A DNA stretch of 64,000 bases from Sphingomonas sp. DG1-23 (GCF_030730875.1 NZ_JAVAMA010000001.1:124001-188000), one strand, 5' to 3'; shown: positions 8,290 through 18,103, counted from the first letter of the stretch. A program made the numbers and translations. The notes: generated by a model not told the origin, from the sequence alone.

Positions 8290-9210
8290 ATGATCCGCCT
8301 GCGCCCCCAGACTGCCGCTTATGCCATGCTCGCGCTCGTGATGCTGCTCTGGGCGGGCAATTCGATCGTCGCGCGCGCTGTCCACGGCGACATTCCGCCC
8401 TTCCTCCTCGCTCTGCTGCGCTGGACCGGCGCGCTGCTGGTGATCGCGCCCTTCGCCGCGCGCCAACTCGCCGGGAACCGCGCCGCGATTGCCCGCCACT
8501 GGCCGATCATTCTGCTGCTCGGCCTGCTCGGCGTCGCCGCGTTCAACGCCTTTCTCTATTCGGGATTGCGCTACACCATGGCGAGCAATGCGATGCTGCT
8601 CCAGGCGGCGATCCCGGCGCTGGTGCTCCTCGTCGACTTCCTGATCTTCCGCGTCCGCGCCGCCTGGGGCGCGGTGCTCGGCGTCGCGCTGTCGATCCTC
8701 GGCGTCGTGACGATCGTCTTGCAGGGGCATCTGACGGCGCTGTCGCAAGTCGCGTTCAATCGCGGCGATGCGCTGATTCTCTGCGCGGTGGTCGCCTGGG
8801 CCTTCTACACGTCGCTGCTGCGGTTGCGTCCCCAGATCCATGCGCAGAGTTTTCTCGCGGTCACCTTCGCGATCGGCGTGCTCGCGATGCTCCCGCTCGC
8901 CGCCACCGAAGCCGCCGAGATCGCCGCGATGCATTGGACCCCTCGGGTGATCCTTGCGGTGCTCTATGTCGCCTTGCTGCCCTCGGTCCTCGCTTATGCA
9001 TTGTTCAACGCCGCCGTCGCCACGCTCGGCCCGGCGAGCGCCGGACAGGCGATCACGCTGATGCCGCTATTCGGCGCCCTGCTCGCCGCGCTCACCCTCG
9101 GCGAACAGCTCCACGGCTATCATTTCGCTGGTATGACGCTGATTCTCGGCGGAATAGTCGTGAGCGCGTTCGTCCGGCACGGTGGAACGATCGCCCCCGC
9201 ACAAAGTTGA
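8290..9210 (+). CDS. EamA/DMT family transporter
   Basis: 306 residues with about ten hydrophobic segments in two homologous halves, the RhaT/EamA plan (first helix AYAMLALVMLLWAGNSIVARAV; second repeat opening RGDALILCAVVAWAFYTSLL). Inner-membrane exporter of amino acids or other small metabolites; substrate not predictable. The hemerythrin gene follows 22 bases downstream and may be cotranscribed. Confidence 0.88.
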   Translation: MIRLRPQTAAYAMLALVMLLWAGNSIVARAVHGDIPPFLLALLRWTGALLVIAPFAARQLAGNRAAIARHWPIILLLGLLGVAAFNAFLYSGLRYTMASNAMLLQAAIPALVLLVDFLIFRVRAAWGAVLGVALSILGVVTIVLQGHLTALSQVAFNRGDALILCAVVAWAFYTSLLRLRPQIHAQSFLAVTFAIGVLAMLPLAATEAAEIAAMHWTPRVILAVLYVALLPSVLAYALFNAAVATLGPASAGQAITLMPLFGALLAALTLGEQLHGYHFAGMTLILGGIVVSAFVRHGGTIAPAQS

Positions 9211-9232
9211 GCCTCCGAAACAGGAGGACATC

Positions 9233-9745
9233 ATGGCCGAAGACCGCAAGCAGGACGCGATCGCACTTCTCAAGGCCGATCATCGCGCCGTCGAGGAATT
9301 GTTCGAGCAGTTCGAGGCGGCCCGCAGCGCGGCCGCCAAGCGCCAGCTCGCTACCCAGATCTGCCTCGAGCTGACCGTGCACACCAGGATCGAGGAAGAG
9401 ATCTTCTATCCGGCGTGCGAAGGCAAGATCGAGGAAGACCTGCTCAAGGAGGCCTATGTCGAGCATGACGGCGCCAAGGTGCTGATCGCCGAGATCGAGG
9501 CGGGCAGCCCCGAGGACGAATATTACGACGCCAAGGTCAAGGTGCTCTCCGAGCAGATCGAGCACCATGTCGAGGAAGAGGAGATGCGCATGGAAGGCAT
9601 GTTCTCGCAGGCGCGCAAGGCCGGGCTCGACATGGACGCGCTCGGCGACGAACTGCGCGCCCGCAAGGAAGCGCTGATCGCCGAATACAAGGCGTCGGGC
9701 CTGCCCAGGCCCGAAACCACGACGCTGGAGACGACGTCGCTTTAA
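9233..9745 (+). CDS. Hemerythrin HHE cation-binding domain protein
   Basis: 170 residues, all helical, start chosen at the ATG after AGGAGG. Iron-ligand signatures are visible: ADHRAVEELFEQF, HTRIEEEIFYPA, YVEHDGAKVLI and EQIEHHVEEEEM, giving the histidine/glutamate set of a non-haem di-iron four-helix bundle. Such proteins sense or store oxygen or respond to nitrosative stress. The C-terminus is a hydrophilic, probably disordered tail. Confidence 0.88.
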   Translation: MAEDRKQDAIALLKADHRAVEELFEQFEAARSAAAKRQLATQICLELTVHTRIEEEIFYPACEGKIEEDLLKEAYVEHDGAKVLIAEIEAGSPEDEYYDAKVKVLSEQIEHHVEEEEMRMEGMFSQARKAGLDMDALGDELRARKEALIAEYKASGLPRPETTTLETTSL

Positions 9746-9758
9746 CGAGGGTTATCCC

Positions 9759-9782
9759 GTGCTCCTGCGAAAGCAGAAGCAC
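9759..9782. repeat. Intergenic inverted repeat, CTCCTGCGAAAGCAG family
   Basis: A 24-base near-perfect palindrome, GTGCTCCTGCGAAAG then CAGAAGCAC, between two convergent genes. The same core occurs at 11079-11153, 29288-29311 and 33109-33187, always between genes. It may act as a bidirectional terminator. Confidence 0.75.
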
Positions 9783-9797
9783 AAGTGCCGAAGGGCG

Positions 9798-10859
9798 CTA
9801 GGCCGCGGCGCGCGCCGTCTCCTCGCTGGCCGCACGAATGTCCGCCGCCAGCGCGTCGACGCGTGCCGGATCGGCGTCCCACGCGAACATGAAGCGCGCG
9901 CCCCCACCGATGAAGGTATAGAAGCTCCAGCCCCGCGCCCGCAGCCCTTCGAGCAACGTCGCCGGCGCGCGCAGGAACACCGCGTTGGCCTCGACCGTGA
10001 ACATCGGCGCGACGCTCGGCACGTCGCGGATCGCCGCCGCCAGCCGCGCGGCGCAGCCATTGGCATGCGCGGCGTTGCGCAGCCACGCGCCGCTTTCGAG
10101 CATCCCGACCCAAGGTGCCGCAAGGAACCGCATCTTCGAGGCGAGCTGCCCTGCCTGCTTGCAGCGATAGTCGAAATCCTCGGCGAGGCCGCGATCGAAG
10201 AACAGGATCGCCTCGCCCACCGCCATGCCGTTCTTGGTGCCGCCGAAGCACAATACGTCGACGCCGGCGCGCCATGTGATCTCGGCGGGGTCGCAGCCGA
10301 GATGCGCGCAGGCCTGGGCGAAGCGAGCGCCGTCCATGTGCAGCTTGAGGCCGAGCGCGCGGCAGGTGGCGGAGATCGCCTGGATTTCCTCGATCGAATA
10401 GACCTGCCCGGTCTCGGTCGGCTGGGTGATCGTCACCACCCGCGGTTTGGGAAAGTGGATGTCCGAGCGGCTCGTCGCGACCTCACGGATCGCGGCCGGG
10501 GTGAGTTTGCCGTCGGCCGTGCTCGCCACCAGCAGCTTGGAGCCGTTCGAGAAGAATTCGGGCGCGCCGCATTCGTCGGTCTCGACATGCGCCGAGGACG
10601 AGCAGATCACGCTGTGAAAGGACTGGCAGAGCGCGGCGAGCGCCAGCGAATTGGCCGCGGTGCCGTTGAACGCGAAGAAAACCTCGCAGTCGCTGGCGAA
10701 CAGATTGCGGAAGGCGTCGGCGGCGCGCTGGGTCCAGTCGTCCTCGCCATAAGCCGGCGCATAGCCTTTATTCGCCGCCTCCATCGCCGCCCATGCCTCG
10801 GGGCAGATTCCGGCGTAATTGTCGCTGGCAAATTGCTGGGGTTGCTGGGTCACGCGCAT
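9798..10859 (-). CDS. Low-specificity L-threonine aldolase (beta-eliminating lyase family)
   Basis: 353 residues, PLP-dependent fold type I. The PLP lysine lies in CFGGTKNGMAVGEAI, matching the family SFGGTKNG; other landmarks are SDNYAGICPEA at the N-terminus, FNGTAANSLAL and LHMDGARFAQA. It cleaves L-threonine/allo-threonine to glycine and acetaldehyde. Cytoplasmic. No operon partner: the neighbour downstream is convergent, and upstream lie a repeat and tRNA-Phe. The 326 bases upstream (10860-11185) hold only the repeat at 11079. Confidence 0.87.
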   Translation of the reverse strand: MRVTQQPQQFASDNYAGICPEAWAAMEAANKGYAPAYGEDDWTQRAADAFRNLFASDCEVFFAFNGTAANSLALAALCQSFHSVICSSSAHVETDECGAPEFFSNGSKLLVASTADGKLTPAAIREVATSRSDIHFPKPRVVTITQPTETGQVYSIEEIQAISATCRALGLKLHMDGARFAQACAHLGCDPAEITWRAGVDVLCFGGTKNGMAVGEAILFFDRGLAEDFDYRCKQAGQLASKMRFLAAPWVGMLESGAWLRNAAHANGCAARLAAAIRDVPSVAPMFTVEANAVFLRAPATLLEGLRARGWSFYTFIGGGARFMFAWDADPARVDALAADIRAASEETARAAA

Positions 10860-11078
10860 ACACTTTCTCTGGTTGCTCTACCGGCACCAGGAGCGTGCGA
10901 CGCGTGGCTGAATGGAGACCCGAGGGTTGCCATGACGGCCACATCCTTGCGCAAAATGCGCAAGCACCACCTTGCCCGGGAGCAGGTTGGTGTCGGGTGT
11001 CGCCCGACTCTTGATGCATGCGGGCCAGCTAGCGGGAGCGGAGACTGGTGGCAAGAGGGGCGCTGGCGCTCCCATGCC

Positions 11079-11153
11079 GTGTTCCTGCGAAAGCAGGAGC
11101 CGAGGATGGCGGGAGTACTGCGCTACCCTGGGCTCCGGCTTTCGCAGGAACAC
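11079..11153. repeat. Long intergenic inverted repeat, CTCCTGCGAAAGCAG family
   Basis: Two arms, GTGTTCCTGCGAAAGCAGG and its near complement CCGGCTTTCGCAGGAACAC, are joined by about 35 bases (GAGGATGGC to ACCCTGGG). The arrangement matches 33109-33187, so the two-armed form looks like the full-length unit and the 24-base copies like solo arms. Confidence 0.75.
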
Positions 11154-11185
11154 CGCAGTAACGATGAAAATGTCGTTGAGGAAAA

Positions 11186-11261
11186 TGGTGCCCGGGGACG
11201 GGATCGAACCGCCGACACTGCGATTTTCAGTCGCATGCTCTACCAACTGAGCTACCCGGGC
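11186..11261 (-). tRNA. tRNA-Phe (GAA)
   Basis: 76 nucleotides with encoded CCA. Acceptor stem GCCCGGG/CCCGGGC, D arm with GCTCAGTTGGTAGAGC, anticodon loop CTGAAAA giving GAA, T loop TTCGATC. All stems pair. No integrase is adjacent. Confidence 0.97.
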
Positions 11262-11292
11262 ACGGGTCCGGGCGAACGCCGGAAGCGGGCTC

Positions 11293-11478
11293 TTAGTCGG
11301 CGTCCCGGCCCGTGTCCAGCCCGCTTTGCGCGTTCGGATCAACGGCTTCGCCCGGAACGCGATATCCCTCGCCCAGCCATTGCAGCAGGTCGCGATCCTT
11401 GCAGCCGCGGCTGCAGAAGGGCTTGAACTCGGGTTCGGTCGCTTTGCCGCAAATCGGGCAGCCGTCACGCTTGGCCAA
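11293..11478 (-). CDS. yacG: DNA gyrase inhibitor YacG (small zinc-finger protein)
   Basis: 61 residues with the YacG zinc site CPICG...FCSRGCKDRDLLQWL. The Escherichia coli protein binds GyrB and inhibits supercoiling. It lies 3 bases after the ribonuclease gene and is the last gene of the infA-maf-ribonuclease-yacG operon common in Alphaproteobacteria. Confidence 0.92.
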   Translation of the reverse strand: MAKRDGCPICGKATEPEFKPFCSRGCKDRDLLQWLGEGYRVPGEAVDPNAQSGLDTGRDAD

Positions 11479-11481
11479 TGT

Positions 11482-12435
11482 CTACTCCCTGGGGGCGACG
11501 AAGAATGTCGCCCCGCCGATTCGCCGCGCCAGCTCGGCGGTCCATTCGGGCCGCTGCGCCAGCCGGTTGGCGATTCGCCGGTCCACCATATGGGTAGCCG
11601 GCGGCGGCGGGGGAAGCCGCTCGATCCGGCGCAGCTCGGCGCGCGTCGCCGCCCCCACCGGATCGGCACGCAGCAATTCGGGAAGCGAGGCCCGCGTCCG
11701 CCGCCGGACGATCTGCAGGAAGCCGAAGCCGTTGACCGTCGTCCGCTCGAACGGCTGGGGCAAAGCCGCGTCGATCGCCTCGGCCACGGCCTGTCGCGCC
11801 GCCTTGTTTGCCAAGGTCGGGAAGTCGATTCCAATCGAGCCGGCGATCCCGTGCCGTTCGATCGCCCGCGCCACGGCATGCGCCGCCGCCACTGCGAGCG
11901 GCTCGAGCGGGCCGCCGCCATCGACGTCGAACAGGGCCATCGCCGGCGTCGGCGACAGCCGCAGCGCCCCGCCGGGAAACGCGATCTCGCCGGTCACCGC
12001 CTCTTCGAGCACTTCGGACCAGCCGGCTTGCTCGAGCAGATCGGGCTCATGCGCGCGCAGCACCCGCACCGGCACCCCGCTCGCAGTGATCCGGGCGAGC
12101 AGGTCCGGCCCCGCGCCCGGCACCGCGTCCGCGCCGGCGGGCACCGCCTTGGGCAATTTTGGCCTTCCCGATTCGGGGATCGCCTCGCGGACGATCCTGA
12201 CCCGCAGCATGCCGCCCTGGGTGACGCCCTGCGGCAGCGGATCGCACAAAGCCTCGCCGCCGTCGAACGCGACCTTGCCGCTACTCTTGTCGACCAGACG
12301 CGCATCCAGCACCGCGCCGTGCCGCACGCCGCCGCCCTCGGGCTCGATCCGCACTTTCCAGATCGCGCCGCGCGAGACCAGAGCGGCGCGATTCTCGCCG
12401 ATCCCGGCCTCGTAAAGCCACTCAGCCAAGCGCAT
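11482..12435 (-). CDS. Short ribonuclease E/G family protein
   Basis: 317 residues from the ATG that overlaps the 3' end of maf by 14 bases. The N-terminus [20 protein letters not shown] and the S1-like segment GAVLDARLVDKSSGKVAF resemble the start of RNase E/G; later parts (FDVDGG and IGIDFPTLANKAARQAV) correspond to the catalytic core and its metal-binding aspartates. It is shorter than RNase G (about 490) and lacks a recognisable C-terminal zinc-link/small domain, as is usual for the alphaproteobacterial paralogue found between maf and yacG. It may be a reduced or specialised endoribonuclease; activity is uncertain. Confidence 0.8.
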   Translation of the reverse strand: MRLAEWLYEAGIGENRAALVSRGAIWKVRIEPEGGGVRHGAVLDARLVDKSSGKVAFDGGEALCDPLPQGVTQGGMLRVRIVREAIPESGRPKLPKAVPAGADAVPGAGPDLLARITASGVPVRVLRAHEPDLLEQAGWSEVLEEAVTGEIAFPGGALRLSPTPAMALFDVDGGGPLEPLAVAAAHAVARAIERHGIAGSIGIDFPTLANKAARQAVAEAIDAALPQPFERTTVNGFGFLQIVRRRTRASLPELLRADPVGAATRAELRRIERLPPPPPATHMVDRRIANRLAQRPEWTAELARRIGGATFFVAPRE

Positions 12436-13006
12436 ATCCTGCCGCTTCGAGCAATGCGCGGGTCTCGAACACCGGCAGCCCGACCACGCCCGAATGGCTT
12501 CCCGAGAGGAAGCGCAAGAACGCCTCGGCCTTGCCCTGGATCGCATAGCCCCCGGCCTTGCCCATCCCCTCGCCGCTCGCGACGTACCAGTCGATCTCGG
12601 CATGGCTCAATCGCTTGAAGGTGACGATCGTGTCGGAGATTCGCGTCCGGGGGACGCCGTCGCGCCCGATCAGGCACACCGCCGACAGGCAATGGTGCCG
12701 CCGTCCGGAAAGCAGGCCGAGCATCCGCCGCAGATCGGCTTCGTCCGCGGGCTTGGCGAGAATACGGCGGCCGACCGCGATCGTGGTGTCCCCGGCAAGG
12801 ACGATCTCGTCCGCCGCGCGCGTCACCGCCTGCGCCTTTTCGATCGCGACGCGCAGCACATAGGCGCGGGGCAGCTCTCCGGCACGGACCTGCTCGTCGA
12901 CATCGGGCGCGGCGATGCGCGCAGGCTCGGCCCCGATCCGTCTGAGCAGATCGAGCCGGCGCGGCGACGTGGAAGCGAGTACGAGCCGCACAGGCCCGCC
13001 GCTCAC
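12422..13006 (-). CDS. maf: Maf-like nucleotide pyrophosphatase
   Basis: 194 residues. [18 protein letters not shown] is the Maf signature, [17 protein letters not shown] contains the catalytic aspartate, followed by [14 protein letters not shown]. Maf proteins hydrolyse non-canonical or pyrimidine nucleoside triphosphates to monophosphates (house-cleaning). Start ATG overlaps the infA stop as ATGA, indicating translational coupling. Confidence 0.93.
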   Translation of the reverse strand: MSGGPVRLVLASTSPRRLDLLRRIGAEPARIAAPDVDEQVRAGELPRAYVLRVAIEKAQAVTRAADEIVLAGDTTIAVGRRILAKPADEADLRRMLGLLSGRRHHCLSAVCLIGRDGVPRTRISDTIVTFKRLSHAEIDWYVASGEGMGKAGGYAIQGKAEAFLRFLSGSHSGVVGLPVFETRALLEAAGYALG

Positions 13007-13221
13007 TTGAAGCGGTAGGTGATACGGCCCTTGGTCAGGTCGTAGGGCGTGAGCTCGACGAGGACTTCGTCGCCGACCAGCACGCGGATGCGGTTCTTGC
13101 GCATCTTGCCGGCGGTGTGGCCGAGAATCTCGTGATCATTCTCGAGCCGGACGCGGAACATGGCGTTGGGCAAAAGCTCAACGACCTGTCCGCGCATTTC
13201 CAGAAGTTCTTCTTTGGCCAA
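13003..13221 (-). CDS. infA: Translation initiation factor IF-1
   Basis: 72 residues, a single OB-fold S1 domain, essentially the canonical sequence ([20 protein letters not shown] at the start, [12 protein letters not shown] at the end). Binds the 30S A site during initiation. First gene of the infA-maf-ribonuclease-yacG operon. Confidence 0.98.
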   Translation of the reverse strand: MAKEELLEMRGQVVELLPNAMFRVRLENDHEILGHTAGKMRKNRIRVLVGDEVLVELTPYDLTKGRITYRFK

Positions 13222-13384
13222 AAATATGCCTCTCAGATGAGCGCCAGCAAAAGTGGCGGTGCCTTTACTCTGCTACGCGCGAAAAGGGAAGGCGGACGGC
13301 GGGTTCACGCGTCCACGCCGCCTAAATGGGGCGTCGAGCACGCAAAGTCCAGCGCGCAGGGCCTTGCCTTCGCCGACCCGCCCC

Positions 13385-13402
13385 ACTTACACTGGTGTAA
13401 GT
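13385..13402. promoter_or_regulatory. Palindromic operator upstream of the acyl-CoA catabolism operon
   Basis: ACTTACAC-TG-GTGTAAGT is an 18-base palindrome with 8-bp arms, ending 36 bases before the thiolase start. TetR-family (FadR/PsrA-like) and MerR-family regulators of acyl-CoA genes use sites of this kind. The regulator is not in the window. Confidence 0.5.
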
Positions 13403-13438
13403 TGATGGCCGCCAGGGCCGCAAGGAGGGGAAGCGGAA

Positions 13439-14590
<1,152 letters not shown>

Positions 14591-14602
14591 GACCGCACGA
14601 CA

Positions 14603-14735
14603 ATCCTCCCCCGGAGGGGGAGGGGGACCAGCGAAGCTGGTGGAGGGGTAGCCTCCACGAGCGACGGTTCAGCCCTTGTGGCGACTACCCCTCCACCGCT
14701 TCGCGGCCCCCCTCCCCCTCCGGCGGAGGACTTTA
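14603..14735. repeat. GC-rich intergenic inverted repeat (GGTGGAGGGG family)
   Basis: The ends are mutually complementary: CCTCCCCCGGAGGGGGAGG near the left end and CCCCTCCCCCTCCGG near the right, with inner arms GGTGGAGGGGTAG and CTACCCCTCCACC around about 37 bases. The same layout occurs at 25413-25582. It lies inside the acyl-CoA operon and could modulate expression of the downstream genes. Confidence 0.75.
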
Positions 14736-14736
14736 G

Positions 14737-15834
14737 ATGCCTGCCACCCTCGCCGGCATCCGCATCGTCGAGTTCGGCGGGATCGGTCCCGGCCCCTTCG
14801 CCGCGATGATGCTCGCCGATCACGGCGCCGAGGTGATCCGCATCGAGCGTCCCGGCGCAAGCTTCGGCCCGCACGCGCTGGCGCGTTCCCGAAAAGCGAT
14901 CGGCGTCGAGCTCAAATCCCCCCAGGGCGTCGAAATCGCTCGCGCGCTCTGCCGCGACGCCGACGGCCTGATCGAAGGCTTTCGCCCCGGCGTGATGGAG
15001 CGGCTCGGGCTCGGCCCCGACACTCTGCTCGCCGGCAATCCGCGCCTCGTCTATGGCCGGATGACCGGCTGGGGGCAGGACGGCCCGCTCGCGCAAGCGC
15101 CCGGGCACGACATCAATTATATCGCAGTCGCCGGCCTGCTCGACGGCATCGGCACGCCCGGAGCGCCCCCTGTCGCCCCGGTCAATTATGTCGGCGATTT
15201 CGGCGGCGGCGGAATGCTGCTCGCTTTCGGCATGGTCAGCGCGTTGCTCGCGGTGAAGCGCGGCGCGCCTGGGCAAGTCGTCGATGCCGCGATGACCGAG
15301 GGCGCTGCATTGCTAGCCAGCATGAGCTGGGGCTTCAAGGCCGCGGGGATGTGGCACGACGGGCCGGCCGCGAACCTGCTGAGCGGCGCGGCGCCCTTCT
15401 ACCGGACCTATGCCTGCGCCGACGGTCGCCATGTCGCGGTCGGCGCGATCGAGCCGCAATTCTATGCAGCGCTTGCCGCCGGCCTCGGCGAAGATCCGGA
15501 CGGGCAAATGGATTCCGCCGCATGGCCGATGCGCGCCGAACGCTTCGCCGCGCGCTTCGCCACCCGCACGCGCGACGCCTGGCTCACGCATTTCGCGCCC
15601 GAGGCGTGTGTCTCCCCCGTCCTCACCTTCGACGAGGCCGCCACGCACTCGCACAATACCGCGCGCGGCACTTTCGCCGACGGCGCCCCCGCGCCCGCTC
15701 CGCGCTTTACCGCCACCCCCGCCGCGCCGCCGCAGCCGTCGCAGCCAGGCGAATGGACCGATCGGGTGCTGGCGGACCTCGGTTATGACGAACCCCAAAT
15801 CGCGGCGCTGCGAGCCGCAGGAACGATTGGCTAG
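14737..15834 (+). CDS. CaiB/BaiF family CoA protein, alpha-methylacyl-CoA racemase-like
   Basis: 365 residues. H124 and D125 (APGHDINY) and D154 (VNYVGDFGGGGM) occupy the places of the catalytic His, and of the Asp, known from Mycobacterium MCR, pointing to alpha-methylacyl-CoA racemase rather than a formyl-CoA transferase. The N-terminus FGGIGPGPFAAMMLADHGAEVIRIE is the family CoA-binding signature. Racemisation of 2-methylacyl-CoA is needed before (S)-specific dehydrogenation of branched chains, which fits the acyl-CoA dehydrogenase in the same operon. Confidence 0.87.
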   Translation: MPATLAGIRIVEFGGIGPGPFAAMMLADHGAEVIRIERPGASFGPHALARSRKAIGVELKSPQGVEIARALCRDADGLIEGFRPGVMERLGLGPDTLLAGNPRLVYGRMTGWGQDGPLAQAPGHDINYIAVAGLLDGIGTPGAPPVAPVNYVGDFGGGGMLLAFGMVSALLAVKRGAPGQVVDAAMTEGAALLASMSWGFKAAGMWHDGPAANLLSGAAPFYRTYACADGRHVAVGAIEPQFYAALAAGLGEDPDGQMDSAAWPMRAERFAARFATRTRDAWLTHFAPEACVSPVLTFDEAATHSHNTARGTFADGAPAPAPRFTATPAAPPQPSQPGEWTDRVLADLGYDEPQIAALRAAGTIG

Positions 15835-15843
15835 GAGACCGAC

Positions 15844-16623
15844 ATGCATTTCGAAAACACGGCAGCGGTAGTGACCGGTGGTGCCTCGGGCCTCGGCGCG
15901 GCGACCGCGCGGGCGCTGGCTGCGGCGGGCGCGAAGGTCGCGCTCTTCGACATGAACGCCGAAAAGGGCGAAGCGCTCGCCGCCGAGATTGGTGGAATTT
16001 TCTGCAAGGTCGACGTCCGCTCCGACGACGAAGTCGATGCCGGCTTCGCCAAGGCACGCGCGGCGCACGGCCAGGAGCGCATCCTCGTCAATTGCGCCGG
16101 AGTCGGCAACGCCTTCAAGACCGTCGGCCGCGACAAGGCGACCGGCGAGATCCGCCAATTCCCCGCCGCTTCGTTCGACTGGGTGATCCAGGTCAATCTG
16201 GTCGGTACCTTCCGCTGCATCGTGAAGTCCGCCGCGGGCATGCTTACGCTCGAACCCGGCGAAGGCGGCGAGCGCGGCGCGATCGTCAACACTGCCAGCG
16301 TCGCCGCCGAGGACGGCCAGATCGGCCAGGCCGCCTATTCGGCCTCGAAGGGAGGGATCGTCGGCATGACCCTGCCGATCGCCCGCGATCTGTCGGGCGA
16401 AGGCATACGGGTCAACACGATCCTGCCCGGCATCTTCGATACGCCGCTGATGAACGCCGCGCCGCCGCAGGTGAAGGAAGCGCTCGCCGCCTCGGTGCCT
16501 TTCCCAAAGCGCCTCGGCCGCCCCGAGGATTATGCCAGCCTCGCGCTCGAGATGCTGCGCAACCCCTATTTCAACGGCGAGGACGTCCGCCTCGACGGCG
16601 CGATCCGCATGGCGCCGCGGTGA
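15844..16623 (+). CDS. SDR oxidoreductase, 3-hydroxyacyl-CoA dehydrogenase type-2-like
   Basis: 259 residues, classical SDR. NAD-binding TGGASGLGAATARAL, DMN after strand 2 (NAD preference), NCAGVG, and the active-site set with S in NTASVAAEDGQ and YSASKGG. The insert after NCAGVGNAFKTVGRDKATGEI and the C-terminal FPKRLGRPEDYASL pattern are those of HSD17B10/type-2 3-hydroxyacyl-CoA dehydrogenases. Starts 9 bases after the racemase gene with GGAGACC upstream, so cotranslated or cotranscribed. Confidence 0.87.
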   Translation: MHFENTAAVVTGGASGLGAATARALAAAGAKVALFDMNAEKGEALAAEIGGIFCKVDVRSDDEVDAGFAKARAAHGQERILVNCAGVGNAFKTVGRDKATGEIRQFPAASFDWVIQVNLVGTFRCIVKSAAGMLTLEPGEGGERGAIVNTASVAAEDGQIGQAAYSASKGGIVGMTLPIARDLSGEGIRVNTILPGIFDTPLMNAAPPQVKEALAASVPFPKRLGRPEDYASLALEMLRNPYFNGEDVRLDGAIRMAPR

Positions 16624-16653
16624 CCGAGCGATGGCGGTGCCAACAACCATAAC

Positions 16654-16761
16654 CGTCACCCCGGACTTGTTCCGGGGTCCACCGCGCGGCACTGGAAGGG
16701 CTCACCCCTCTTCCCCTTCCGTCGCTGCGTGGTGGACCCCGGCACTCCGGCCGGGGTGACG
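16654..16761. repeat. Intergenic inverted repeat, CGTCACCCCGG family
   Basis: Outer arms CGTCACCCCGGACTTGTTCC with GGGGTCCACC at left and GGTGGACCCCGG...CCGGGGTGACG at right enclose about 50 unrelated bases. Copies of the same plan are at 39755-39862 and 49886-49991. Confidence 0.8.
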
Positions 16762-16775
16762 ACAGGAGGCTGACG

Positions 16776-17924
16776 ATGTCCCTTTCGCACTGGCGCGAAG
16801 ACCCCGAACTGGTCGCGCTCGCCGACGGCGCAGCCCGCTTCTTCGAGCGCGAGGCCCCGCCCGAGCGCATCGCGCGCTGGCGCGAGGCCGGCCAGGTCGA
16901 GCGCGCCTTCTGGCGCCACGCGGGCGAGGCCGGGCTGCTCGGCGTTTCGATCCCGGTCGAATATGGCGGCGCCGGCGGCGACTTCCGCCATGACGTCGTC
17001 CTCGTCGAGGCGGTCGGCCGTCATGGCGTCGAGGGCTTCGCGCTGTCGCTGCACAACGTCATCATCCTGCCCTATGTCCTCGCCCACGGCACCGAGGAGC
17101 AGAAACGCCGCTGGCTACCCCGGCTCTGCTCCGGCGAAAGCGTCGCGGCGATCGCGATGAGCGAGCCCGGCGCGGGCTCCGACCTCCAGGCGATCCGCAC
17201 CACGGCGATTCGCGACGGCAACGGCTATCGGATCGACGGCGCCAAGACCTTCATCTCGAACGGCCAGATCGCCGATTTCATCATCGTCGTCGCCAAGACC
17301 GATCCCGCCGCCGGCGGCAAGGGCGTATCGCTGCTCGTCGTCGAGACCGATCGGGCCGAAGGTTTCCGCCGCGGCAAGGCGCTCGACAAGATCGGCCTCG
17401 ATGCGCAAGACACCTCCGAACTGTTCTTCGACCAGGTCTGGGTCCCCGCCGACAATCTGCTCGGCACCACCGAAGGCCAGGGGTTCCGCCAGTTGATGGC
17501 CGAGCTGCCCCGCGAGCGCCTCGTCATCGCGGTATCCAGCGTGATCACGATGGAAAAGGCGGTCGCGGTGACCACCGAGTACGTCAAGGAGCGGCAGGCG
17601 TTCGGCCAGCGCGTCTTCGATTTCCAGAACACCCAGTTCAAGCTCGCCGAGTGCAAGGCGAAGGCCGAAGTCGCGCGAGTCTATGTCAACGACTGTATCG
17701 CGCGCCAGCTCGCCGGTACCCTCGACCTGACCAGCGCCGCGATCGCCAAACTCTGGGTCACCGACAGCGAATGGCAGGTCGTCGACGAATGCCTCCAGCT
17801 TCATGGCGGCTATGGCTATATCAACGACTATCCGATCGCCCGGATGTGGCGCAACGCGCGGGTCCAGCGGATCTATGGCGGCTCGAACGAGATCATGAAG
17901 CTGCTGATCGCGCGGAGCCTGTAA
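16776..17924 (+). CDS. Acyl-CoA dehydrogenase
   Basis: 382 residues, FAD-dependent. SEPGAGSDLQAIRTTA is the flavin/substrate-contact motif, GAKTFISNGQIADFIIVV the central beta-domain, and the C-terminal part has ERQAFGQRVFDFQ and QLHGGYGYINDYPIARMWRNARVQRIYGGSNEIM, the ACAD signature. Oxidises acyl-CoA to 2-enoyl-CoA and feeds electrons to ETF. Last gene of the operon, separated from the SDR by a repeat element. Confidence 0.92.
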   Translation: MSLSHWREDPELVALADGAARFFEREAPPERIARWREAGQVERAFWRHAGEAGLLGVSIPVEYGGAGGDFRHDVVLVEAVGRHGVEGFALSLHNVIILPYVLAHGTEEQKRRWLPRLCSGESVAAIAMSEPGAGSDLQAIRTTAIRDGNGYRIDGAKTFISNGQIADFIIVVAKTDPAAGGKGVSLLVVETDRAEGFRRGKALDKIGLDAQDTSELFFDQVWVPADNLLGTTEGQGFRQLMAELPRERLVIAVSSVITMEKAVAVTTEYVKERQAFGQRVFDFQNTQFKLAECKAKAEVARVYVNDCIARQLAGTLDLTSAAIAKLWVTDSEWQVVDECLQLHGGYGYINDYPIARMWRNARVQRIYGGSNEIMKLLIARSL

Positions 17925-17934
17925 ATTCCCCTCC

Positions 17935-18103
17935 CCCCTAGGGACTCCCCTCCTTTCTGGGGAGGGGTAGGGGGTGGGCAGAAAAGGCCGGGCTCGATGC
18001 CGGCCTTTTCTTTTGCTCGATGCGTCCCGTCGGGCGCGCCCCGGGGGCCTCCACCGGGGTCGCGCCCACCCCTGGCCCCTCCCTTTCAGGGAGGGGAATC
18101 GGG
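17935..18103. repeat. About 170-base composite inverted repeat (GGGCTCGATGCC family)
   Basis: Order of blocks: CCCCTCC-N-GGGGAGGGG hairpin, GGGTGGG, a central hairpin around GGGCTCGATGCC, a GCGCGCCCC block, CCCACCCC, and a closing hairpin CCCTCCCTTTCAGGGAGGGG. The same blocks recur in order at 38489-38641, so this is a dispersed element rather than chance. The right hairpin supplies the last codons and stop of the neighbouring GST gene. Confidence 0.75.
17982..18014. terminator. Bidirectional intrinsic terminator
   Basis: AAAAGGCCGG and CCGGCCTTTT form a perfect 10-bp stem around the 8-base loop GCTCGATG, followed by CTTTTG. It lies between the convergent acyl-CoA dehydrogenase and GST genes, with A-tract and T-tract on the two sides serving both strands. 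Confidence 0.85.
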
